Shown: positions 23,794 to 30,195 of the stretch, one piece after another
Layout: the number at the start of each line of letters is the position of its first letter
Position numbering within the stretch: the first letter of the stretch is position 1
Assembly (NCBI RefSeq): GCF_937973075.1
Contig: NZ_CALBWL010000060.1
Location: forward strand, 1-30,195
Direction of reading: 5' to 3'
DNA: 30,195 nt
From: an uncultured Campylobacter sp.
Lineage (GTDB): Bacteria > Campylobacterota > Campylobacteria > Campylobacterales > Campylobacteraceae
Program-made: the position numbers and the translations under genes
The notes under the pieces: model-generated
Seen by the model: the letters and a program-made list of their open reading frames with translations, nothing else
What the model was told of the DNA's origin: nothing
The model's database searches: none

Positions 23794-25796
23794 ATTACGA
23801 TGAATACAGATCCGCGGTAGATACGCTAAATGCGTGGGCGCGGGCATATTACACCGACGATAAACCGATCGCAAGCGACGAGGAGTACGACGAGCTTTAT
23901 TCGCAAGCGGAGAAATTCGAGGAGCAAAATCCCGCGCTCGCGCTGCCCTACTCGCCTACACGGCGCATAGGAGGCGCGATCAGCGAGGGCTTTTCTAAGC
24001 TCGCTCACGGCGCGCAGATGTGGTCGATGGAGGATATTTTCGACGACGCGGATCTTTTGGCGTGGCTAGCTCGCGGCGAAAAGAGCGGCGCGCAGTTTTA
24101 CGTCGAGCCGAAATTTGACGGCGCGAGCTTAAATTTGACCTACGAAGGCGGCGTGCTGATAAGCGCGGCGACGCGCGGCGACGGGCTTATAGGCGAGGAC
24201 GTAACGCAAAACGCAAGAGCGATCAAATCGGTACCGCTTCAGATCCCCTACGCCGGAAGGATCGAGATCCGCGGCGAGACGCTGATCGCAAAGAGCGATT
24301 TTGACGCGCTAAACGACGAGCGCGCCGCAAACGGCGAGAGCCTGTTTTCAAACCCGCGCAACGCCGCCGCAGGCAGCCTAAGGCAGCTGGATAGCGCGAT
24401 CGTAGCGAAGCGGAAACTAAAATTTATCCCGTGGGGAGTGGGCGAGCATTCGCTAAGCTTTGCGCTGCACTCGCAGATAATGGAGTTCGTGCGCAGTCTC
24501 GGCTTTTTGCGCGACGAGTTTTGCCGCATCTGCAAGAGCACAAGCGAGATCAGGAGCGCGTACGAGGCGCTACATAGCATGCGCGCGAGCAAAGATCTGA
24601 TGCTAGACGGCATGGTAATCCGTGTAAATGAGCTTTCAAAGTGTGCGCAAATGGGCTATACGGTGAAATTCCCGCGCTTTATGGTCGCGTACAAATTCCC
24701 CGCAGTCGAAAAGGTAACGCGGCTGCGCGAGATCAATCTACAGGTCGGCCGCACCGGCGCGGTCACCCCCGTAGCCGTCGTAGATAGCGTAAATATCGAC
24801 GGCGCGAATGTTTCAAACGCGACGCTTCATAATTTCGACGAGATCGCGCGGCTGGGGCTGATGAAAAACGATTTCGTAGGCATCATCCGCAGCGGCGACG
24901 TGATCCCGAAGATCACGAGCGTTTATAAACAGCGCAGAGACGGCACGCAGAGCGAAATTTCGCGCCCCGATCGCTGCCCGGTTTGCGGTGAGAAATTACT
25001 TGACGAAGGCGCGCTCATAAAGTGTCAAAACCTCGATTGCAAGGCGCGCGTGATAGGCTCGCTAATCTATTTCTGCTCCAAAAAATGCATGAATATCGAA
25101 GGGCTAAGCGATGCGACGATCACGCAGCTTTTTGAAAGCGGCAAAATTTCAAAGATCGGCGATATTTACGCCCTCAGCGCGCAGGATTTGGCGGGGCTCG
25201 AGGGCTTTGCGGATAAAAAAATTTCAAATCTTTTGGGTGCGATAAACGCGAGCAAAAACGCGCCGCTTGAGCGCTTCATCGCTTCTTTGGGGATCGAGCA
25301 CATCGGCGAGGTGGCCGCGCGCAAGATCGCCGCGGCATTCGGGCAGGATTGGCTGGATGCGAGCGAGGATGAAATTCTGCGACTGGAGGGCTTTGGAGAA
25401 GCGATGGCGAGGAGCCTAGCGGAGTTTTGTAAGATAAATCGCGAAAAAATTCTAAATCTAAGCGAAATCATCACGCCTCGCGCACCCCAGGTGCATACCG
25501 TCAAAAGCGCCTTCACCGACCGCAGCGTCGTCATCACCGGCACGCTCAGCCGTCCACGCGACGAGTTTAAGGCCAGGCTTTTAGCAATGGGCGCGAAGGT
25601 GCAGGGCTCGGTATCTGCCAAGACCGACTTCGTGCTTGCAGGCGCAGAGGCGGGCTCCAAACTGCAAAAAGCCCGCTCGCTTGGCGTGCGGGTGATTGAC
25701 GAGAGCGAGTTTGAAGCGCTTGCGAGCCTGGCGACGACCGACACAAATTCACCCGGCAAGAGCGAGGCTGAAGCGCTTGCAGGGAGCGGCGAGTGA
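23790..25796 (+). CDS. ligA: NAD-dependent DNA ligase
   Basis: Seals nicks in replication and repair using NAD+ as adenyl donor; essential. 668 residues. Order of domains: Ia (YYTDDKPIASDEEYDELY, NAD-binding), nucleotidyltransferase with EPKFDGASL (catalytic Lys108), ATRGDGLIGEDVT, OB fold, a Cys4 zinc finger (CPVC ... CQNLDC), helix-hairpin-helix repeats (GLEGFADKKISNLLGAI; GIEHIGEVAARKIAAAF; RLEGFGEAMARSLAEF), and a C-terminal BRCT domain (VVITGTLSRPRDEFKARLLAMGAKV ... KTDFVLAG). A short extra tail rich in Ala, Ser and Glu follows BRCT. It starts on the linker ORF's ATGA and ends overlapping the next linker ORF as GTGA. Confidence 0.97.
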   Translation: MNYDEYRSAVDTLNAWARAYYTDDKPIASDEEYDELYSQAEKFEEQNPALALPYSPTRRIGGAISEGFSKLAHGAQMWSMEDIFDDADLLAWLARGEKSGAQFYVEPKFDGASLNLTYEGGVLISAATRGDGLIGEDVTQNARAIKSVPLQIPYAGRIEIRGETLIAKSDFDALNDERAANGESLFSNPRNAAAGSLRQLDSAIVAKRKLKFIPWGVGEHSLSFALHSQIMEFVRSLGFLRDEFCRICKSTSEIRSAYEALHSMRASKDLMLDGMVIRVNELSKCAQMGYTVKFPRFMVAYKFPAVEKVTRLREINLQVGRTGAVTPVAVVDSVNIDGANVSNATLHNFDEIARLGLMKNDFVGIIRSGDVIPKITSVYKQRRDGTQSEISRPDRCPVCGEKLLDEGALIKCQNLDCKARVIGSLIYFCSKKCMNIEGLSDATITQLFESGKISKIGDIYALSAQDLAGLEGFADKKISNLLGAINASKNAPLERFIASLGIEHIGEVAARKIAAAFGQDWLDASEDEILRLEGFGEAMARSLAEFCKINREKILNLSEIITPRAPQVHTVKSAFTDRSVVITGTLSRPRDEFKARLLAMGAKVQGSVSAKTDFVLAGAEAGSKLQKARSLGVRVIDESEFEALASLATTDTNSPGKSEAEALAGSGE

Positions 25797-26365
25797 AGGT
25801 ATTTTGCTTGGTGCCGAACCCGCACTCAAACGGCGCAGGATTAAATTTTAAAAGCAATCTCCGCCCTGCGGCGCTTGCGTGTTTTACGAAGCGTGAGAAT
25901 TTTAAAAATTTTGTAGCGCACGAGCAAGCGGCAAGAGCAAAAGCGATAAATCGAGCGGTCGGCGCGTTATCGTCAGACTTTGAGGCGCGTGCAAAAGTAG
26001 CAAACCGAGAGGCGGTTTCTGCGAGGCGCGCAGGCTATACCTGCCGCGGCGCTAAAACGGCGCGCACGACGCCGATAGATACGGCTGCAAGCAATAATAT
26101 CTCAAATTTTGCGGCGCTAAAACACTGCGCCGATAGGAAAAATTTTAAAATTTCCGCTAGCGACGAGATAAAATTTGCAACGCGCAGCGAGCCGAAACCT
26201 GCAACGCGCAGTATGGCTAAATTTACGGCATGCAGCTTAAAATTTGAGCCTTGCGGCACTGCTACACGCGACTTTGCTATGCGCGATAAAATTTTAAACT
26301 CAAGCTCGCGCAAAAACTGCGTGAGTTTTAAAATTTCATCGCGGCGTGGAGAAAAAGCAAAATGA
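25793..26365 (+). CDS. Basic low-complexity ORF of unknown function between ligA and tlyA
   Basis: 190 codons with no recognisable domain, signal peptide or membrane helix. The GTG start overlaps the ligA stop as GTGA and has GGGAG 6 nt upstream. The stop overlaps the tlyA start as ATGA. The product is rich in Ala, Lys, Arg, Ser and Phe, with recurring NFK, IKF, AKF and LKF words encoded by AAATTT. A short tandem GCAACGCGCAG occurs twice (about 26177 and 26200). I recall a membrane protein gene between ligA and tlyA in C. jejuni, but this product has no membrane segment, so it is not that. It may be a translated spacer grown by repeat insertion rather than a selected protein. An antisense frame (26035-26523) is judged a shadow. 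Confidence 0.45.
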   Translation: MKVFCLVPNPHSNGAGLNFKSNLRPAALACFTKRENFKNFVAHEQAARAKAINRAVGALSSDFEARAKVANREAVSARRAGYTCRGAKTARTTPIDTAASNNISNFAALKHCADRKNFKISASDEIKFATRSEPKPATRSMAKFTACSLKFEPCGTATRDFAMRDKILNSSSRKNCVSFKISSRRGEKAK

Positions 26366-27558
26366 GATTTGATCTGCTCGTTGCAAACACGCTTAAAATC
26401 AGCAGAAATCAGGCCGCTGCGCTGATAAAGCAGGATAAAATTTTGCTGCGAGGCGCCGTGCAAAACAGGCCCTCCGCGCAGATCGCGCCCGAGCAGAGCG
26501 GCAAAATCAGTACTGCCGAGCAAATTTACGTAAGCAGGGGCGCGCTCAAGCTCGCAGGCTTTTTGGACGAGCTCGCCGAAAACGGGCTTTTAGCAAGCTG
26601 CGGCGCAAATTCGCCTAGCGCGGCGGCAGAAATTTCAAAGCCGTACAGCGCCGCAAAGGGCGCGGATAGCAAAGCGGCAGCGACGCAAATTTCAAGCGCA
26701 GATTTTGCGGCTACGGATAAAATTTTAGGCGCGAACGAGGCTGATAAAATTCCAAGCGCGGCTGCCGCGACGACAAAGAGCGCTAAAGCAACTACCGAGG
26801 CGATCCGTACCGCAAAAACTAATGCCGATACGGCGGAGCTTTTACAAACCGGTGCAGGCAAGCAAACGGTGGAATTTTTACAGACGAGCACAGGAGCCGA
26901 GACGGTAGGGCTTTTGCAAACGGACGCGGGCGCCGATACGGCAGAGATTTTAAATGCGGCGAAAGCTTCCAAATCGGGTGGCAAGGCGGGCATGTGCCGC
27001 AGAGAAAGCAGCGCGGAGCTGGTACAAACAAAGCCCTCGCAAAAAGATATTTTCAATTTAGCTGGAGCAGATGTTTTGGACGTGGGCAGTAGCACCGGCG
27101 GGTTTGTGCAAATTTTATTGCAGCGCGGCGCAAAGAGCGTGACTGCGCTTGACGTCGGCAGCTCGCAGCTAAGCGAAATTTTGCGGCGCGATCCTCGCGT
27201 GATCGTGCGCGAAAACACCGACATCAGGGAGTTTGCAAGCGAGAAGAAATTTGATCTCATCACCTGCGACGTGAGCTTCATCTCGCTAAATTTGATCCTA
27301 AAAAGCCTCGCAAGCCTTGCAAAAAGCGCTCTCATCGTGCTATTTAAGCCGCAATTTGAAGTCGGCACGGAGATCAAGCGAAATAAAAAAGGCGTGCTCA
27401 GGGACGAAAAAGCAGTGCGCGCCGCACGGGCGAAATTTGAGCGACTATGCGCCGAGCTGGGGCTTACTGTACTGTACGCTAGCGCCTGCAAAATCACGGG
27501 TAAAGAGGGAAATAGGGAATTTTTCTATCTTCTAAAAAGGATGAACGATGAAATTTAA
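26362..27558 (+). CDS. tlyA: TlyA-like rRNA 2'-O-methyltransferase with a large central insert
   Basis: Methylates ribose 2'-OH in rRNA (16S C1409 and/or 23S C1920 in TlyA); loss gives capreomycin resistance in organisms where it is tested. 398 residues against about 250 in C. jejuni. An N-terminal S4 RNA-binding domain (1-58) is followed by YVSRGALKLAGFLDE (56-70), then an insert at about 78-228, then the FtsJ-type methyltransferase: ADVLDVGSSTGGFVQILLQRGA (SAM site), DVSFISLNLIL, FKPQFE, and EGNREFF. The family normally goes from SRGGLKL to the SAM motif within about 20 residues, so roughly 150 are extra. The insert is Ala/Thr-rich with a 12-residue tandem repeat. Core catalytic blocks look intact. 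The frame starts with ATGA on the previous ORF and overlaps the lipocalin gene by 11 nt. Confidence 0.9.
   Translation: MRFDLLVANTLKISRNQAAALIKQDKILLRGAVQNRPSAQIAPEQSGKISTAEQIYVSRGALKLAGFLDELAENGLLASCGANSPSAAAEISKPYSAAKGADSKAAATQISSADFAATDKILGANEADKIPSAAAATTKSAKATTEAIRTAKTNADTAELLQTGAGKQTVEFLQTSTGAETVGLLQTDAGADTAEILNAAKASKSGGKAGMCRRESSAELVQTKPSQKDIFNLAGADVLDVGSSTGGFVQILLQRGAKSVTALDVGSSQLSEILRRDPRVIVRENTDIREFASEKKFDLITCDVSFISLNLILKSLASLAKSALIVLFKPQFEVGTEIKRNKKGVLRDEKAVRAARAKFERLCAELGLTVLYASACKITGKEGNREFFYLLKRMNDEI
26830..26955 (+). repeat. 36-bp tandem repeat in the tlyA insert
   Basis: Three full 36-bp units (26830-26865, 26866-26901, 26902-26937) and a half unit (26938-26955) encode TAELLQTGAGKQ, TVEFLQTSTGAE, TVGLLQTDAGAD and TAEILN. 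All lengths are multiples of 3, so unit gain or loss would keep the frame. A further AELVQT occurs near 27013. Confidence 0.85.
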
Positions 27559-28060
27559 AAACTTAATTATATTGGCGTTTTGCGCGCTATTTTTGGGCTC
27601 ATGCGCCAAAAGCCTGAGCCCAAAAGCGCCGATCGTAAAAAACTTCGACATCGCTAAATTTAGCGGCGGTTGGTACGAGATCGCCCGCATGAAGGGCAGT
27701 GGCGAGCTGCAAAACACCGCGTACGAGTGCTTTATCGATAAAAACTCTACGATCAATCTTTTAAAAACCGCTAAGACAAGCTCTGGTAAAATCGAAAACG
27801 AGCAGCACGTATTGGAGTTTGCGGGCGATAAAAGCGTAGGCCTGCTCTATCAAAAAGGCCTGATTTCTGACTCACTCTACCGCGTGGCGCAGGTGGACGG
27901 CGACTATCGCTACGCCCTGATCTTCGGCGCCGATACGAGCGAGCTTTACATCCTATCGCGCACCAAAACCCTGCCCGAGCCGATCCGCATCCTCTATCTC
28001 AAAAAGGCGAAGCACAGTGGCTACGACACCAAAAAAATCGTCTGGACGAAGCAGCAATAA
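27548..28060 (+). CDS. Outer-membrane lipocalin (Blc-like lipoprotein)
   Basis: 170 residues. Signal peptide MKFKNLIILAFCALFLGSC ends in a lipobox (LGSC), so it is a lipoprotein with lipidated Cys19. The lipocalin fold is shown by FSGGWYEIARMKG (the GxW motif) near the start and DYRYALIFGADTSELYILSRT near the end, the two signature blocks of bacterial Blc. Blc binds lysophospholipids and fatty acids at the outer membrane under stress. AAGGA lies 7-8 nt before the ATG. It overlaps tlyA by 11 nt and ribF by 1 nt. A lipocalin inside a tlyA-ribF string is an unexpected neighbour; I do not recall it in C. jejuni, so it may be an insertion into the operon. Confidence 0.9.
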   Translation: MKFKNLIILAFCALFLGSCAKSLSPKAPIVKNFDIAKFSGGWYEIARMKGSGELQNTAYECFIDKNSTINLLKTAKTSSGKIENEQHVLEFAGDKSVGLLYQKGLISDSLYRVAQVDGDYRYALIFGADTSELYILSRTKTLPEPIRILYLKKAKHSGYDTKKIVWTKQQ

Positions 28061-29442
28061 TGGCTAATCAAAAATCAGGCAAAGACCATACAGAGGCTTC
28101 GCTGCGGAATTTTAAAGAGCAAAATTTCGTATCGCAGAATTCCAGCTTGAAAAATTTTACGGAACAGAATTCCACAAGCAATGGAGAAAATTCATCTCAA
28201 AATATCAAACGCCCAAGGCAAGAGCTCATTGAAAATAAAACCGGCGATGCGCACTACGCAGATGAAGCAGACACCGACGCCGCTTGCAGTAACGAAACGG
28301 CTTATGGCAGCACTTGCGGCAATGGCGTAGACGCGCAAGCTCAAGGCACGCTTCCTGCTTGTGCGGAAGTGCTGCGTGCGCGCTTAAGCGAGCAGTTCGC
28401 ACGAGGCGAGATTTTCGCAACGCTACAAGGCGCAAACCGCGATAATGTGCGCACCGTAGCGATCGGTAACTTCGACGGCATGCACCTTGGACATCAAAAA
28501 TTATTTGAGCGCCTAGGCGAGCAAGGCGCAATAATCGTAATCCTAGCAGGTGGTGGCACGAAGCTCACCCCTTTTGCGTCGCGGCAGGCTTTTACGGACA
28601 AAAAGATTTTTTATTGCGATCTACGCGCTATCAAAAGCCTTAGCGGAGGCGAATTTATCGCACTTTTAAGGCAGAATTTCATAAATTTACAAAAAATTAT
28701 CGTCGGCGAGGACTTTAGATTTGGGCGTAATCGGGCATGGGACGTGGAATTTTTAAGGCGCGAATTTAGCGGGCAAACCTGCGTCGTAGGCGAGTTTTGC
28801 TTAAGCGGCGGTGGTGTGCATTCAAGTAGGATCAAGGAACTTTTATCGCGTGGTAGATGCGAAGAGGCGGCGGAGCTTTTAGGGCGAGATTACGAGATCT
28901 GCGGGCGGATCGTGCGCGGTCAGGGGCGCGGGGCGCGAGAGTTCGTAGCGACGCTAAATCTTGATGCGAGAGGCTATTTTATGCCAAAAAGCGGCGTGTA
29001 TGCGACTCTGGCGTGCGCCGGAAGCAAGGAATTTGCAAGCGTGAGCTTCTTGGGGCACAGGCTCAGCACCGACGGGGCTTTTGCGATTGAAACGCACATT
29101 TTAGGGGACTTTGCGGGCTTCGAGGCGGGTTTAAATTCCACGCAAGATCGCGCGCCGCGCTGCGGGGGGCAAGCCGCACATTCTGCGCGAAATTTATATG
29201 AAATTTCAGCGTGTAATTCAGTAGAAATTTCTACACAAAATTTTGCGGCGAGCGAGAGCTTGGACGCCGAAAATAAAAATTTAGAGGCTGCGGACAAAAA
29301 CAGCGGCGCGAAATTTGCTTGCGTGAAATTTATAAAGTTCCTACGTGAAAATCGCAAATTTAGCGATCTAGTGGGGCTTAAAGAGCAGATTTTAAAAGAC
29401 GCTACGGAGGCGGAGACGGTACTACGAAGCCGCAAATTTTAA
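28060..29442 (+). CDS. ribF: Bifunctional riboflavin kinase / FAD synthetase with two extra segments
   Basis: Makes FMN and FAD from riboflavin. 460 residues against about 285 in C. jejuni. The FAD-synthetase half shows AIGNFDGMHLGHQ (134-146) and SSRIKELL (255-262). The kinase half shows GRIVRGQGRG (282-291), ATLNL in place of PTxNL (297-301), GVYATL (312-317) and ETHIL (344-348). Two parts are extra: residues 1 to about 118 (low-complexity, with the repeat LRNFKEQNF / LKNFTEQNS) and about 355-419, inserted before the conserved VKFIKFLRENRKF helix. The latter is Ser/Ala/Asn-rich with YEISA and VEIST. The ATG overlaps the lipocalin stop as TAATG. A GTG at 28368 could give a near-normal N-terminus but has no good ribosome site. 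A six-G run at 29164-29169 lies in the second insert. Confidence 0.9.
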   Translation: MANQKSGKDHTEASLRNFKEQNFVSQNSSLKNFTEQNSTSNGENSSQNIKRPRQELIENKTGDAHYADEADTDAACSNETAYGSTCGNGVDAQAQGTLPACAEVLRARLSEQFARGEIFATLQGANRDNVRTVAIGNFDGMHLGHQKLFERLGEQGAIIVILAGGGTKLTPFASRQAFTDKKIFYCDLRAIKSLSGGEFIALLRQNFINLQKIIVGEDFRFGRNRAWDVEFLRREFSGQTCVVGEFCLSGGGVHSSRIKELLSRGRCEEAAELLGRDYEICGRIVRGQGRGAREFVATLNLDARGYFMPKSGVYATLACAGSKEFASVSFLGHRLSTDGAFAIETHILGDFAGFEAGLNSTQDRAPRCGGQAAHSARNLYEISACNSVEISTQNFAASESLDAENKNLEAADKNSGAKFACVKFIKFLRENRKFSDLVGLKEQILKDATEAETVLRSRKF

Positions 29443-30195
29443 TCTACGGCTTGTAAGCTTAAAGATGAAATTTACGGGCTGTGCGCTTGATTTGATGCGT
29501 CTGCCCGCGTTTTGCATCTACGGCGCATTAAATGAGCCGTCTGCGGCATCCCATATAAAAGTCGTATGCCCGCTGTCACTGAGAAAACTTGGTGCACCGC
29601 CTGCAGGACTTTAACGCACCTTGAGCTTGGGTTTATGTAAGACGAGGTAAGTGCAAGCTGCACTGAGAATCGAGGGCGATAAAAAATCTTAGTTGCGCTG
29701 CAAAGCTTTAAAATTTAGCAGGGCTGAGCTGCCAAGCAAGAGTCGAGCGGCTAAATTATGCGCCTAGCTAAACGCTGGATTTTGTCAAGCGGTCCCATTT
29801 TACGGCACATAAAATCGCAAAATGGGCGCGAAATTCTACTATAGAGCTTTAGCTTATGCTTTTAGTTTAAGTTCATAATTAAAGAATTTAAAGGAGCTGT
29901 TTTGGTAGCGTGAGATTTGGCGACATAAAATTAATGCTGCGAAAATACGGCGCAAAATTTTAAGGATATATTCGCGCGGCGCGGAATTTTAAAGCCTGTC
30001 AAGCAAGACGTGAAATTTAATCATGCATCGAGCATATCCGGGCTAAAAGTTGGGCGCAAACTGGGATGCAGCTCGCTTGCATCAAAAGCGCTCATGCTGC
30101 GTTTAAAATTTAGGTATGCTTCGCGCGGGGCAAACTAAGCGCAAAAATTCCATGCGTAGCGGTCGCAAATAGAGTGTCGCGTAAGTGCAGAAAGC
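29443..30195. other. Gene-poor stretch to the window end
   Basis: 753 bp with no convincing gene. A 63-codon minus-strand frame (29472-29663) has no ribosome site or family. CCCATTTT (29794-29801) and AAAATGGG (29819-29826) form an 8-bp inverted repeat. Near 29870-29896 a CATAAT box and AAGGAG resemble a promoter and ribosome site, but the only start after them, GTG at 29910, gives 17 codons. This may be the remains of a lost gene. No clear ribF terminator is visible. Confidence 0.4.

Noticed and set aside
26035..26523. 162-codon frame antisense to the ligA-tlyA linker ORF and the tlyA start
   Set aside because: No start signal or domain; it crosses the well-defined tlyA N-terminus, so taken as a shadow.
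26526..27497. 323-codon open frame antisense to tlyA
   Set aside because: It lies fully opposite a recognised methyltransferase and its insert, has no ribosome site or family, and is explained by rarity of the sense codons that would give antisense stops.
17306..29442. Biosynthetic gene cluster
   Set aside because: The long run is tight, but nearly all genes are core housekeeping functions with partly conserved order in C. jejuni, not a dedicated pathway.
29472..29663. 63-codon minus-strand frame after ribF
   Set aside because: No ribosome site and no recognisable protein; may be part of a dispersed non-coding repeat.
29794..29826. ribF terminator at CCCATTTT/AAAATGGG
   Set aside because: The 8-bp stem is 350 nt beyond ribF, has a 17-nt loop and no T run, so kept only as an inverted repeat.

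Overview
The window looks like chromosomal DNA of a Campylobacter, probably one of the higher-GC oral or gut species (C. gracilis, C. rectus and C. showae are possibilities; species level is inference). The grounds are the mix of GC-rich coding sequence with very frequent AAATTT and TTTTAAAATTT words, TAAAAT/TATAAT -10 boxes with poor -35 boxes, and gene order. As I recall the C. jejuni map, nth-peb4-fba-(membrane protein)-(OmpA protein), MBL hydrolase-nadE-lpxK-thrC-kdsB and ligA-x-tlyA-ribF occur there in the same or a similar order.

Layout. 1-1380: a poly-G tract at the window edge, an unknown exported protein, and a small exported two-cysteine protein with a clear terminator. 1639-4400: hisD, and divergent from it an AT-rich exported Sel1-repeat (Hcp-like) protein. 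4734-8925 (minus): the operon peb4-fba-MotA/TolQ-like-MotB/OmpA-like, that is a periplasmic chaperone/PPIase, a glycolytic enzyme and a putative ion-driven motor. 9028-11380: nth and pepD converge on a 439-bp spacer holding two related long hairpins. 11658-12312: a MerT/MerP-like pair. 12726-15219: two paralogous transglutaminase-fold proteins, one with a Tat signal and one without. 15327-16220: cmoB. 16611-17210: an MBL-fold hydrolase.

17306-29442 (plus) is one dense run of 12 reading frames: nadE, a DegT-family protein, lpxK, argB, thrC, kdsB, a 62-codon linker ORF, ligA, a 190-codon linker ORF, tlyA, a lipocalin and ribF. Most junctions overlap by 1-11 nt (ATGA, GTGA, TAATG), so translation is probably coupled. 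The run mixes NAD, amino-acid, lipid A/Kdo and flavin synthesis with DNA repair and rRNA modification. The last 750 bases hold no convincing gene.

The most unusual signals are: (1) low-complexity AAATTT-rich segments inserted in frame into conserved enzymes (LpxK, ThrC, TlyA, RibF) and forming whole linker ORFs between others; (2) two hairpins at 9838-9888 and 10012-10062 that share a 15/16-nt core but have different, still paired, arms; (3) a DegT-family protein that seems to lack the PLP lysine; (4) a ZorAB-like motor pair in a housekeeping operon; (5) the duplicated transglutaminases apparently sent to different compartments. No tRNA, rRNA, CRISPR array, insertion sequence or prophage was recognised. 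No database search could be run, so family calls rest on motifs read by eye.
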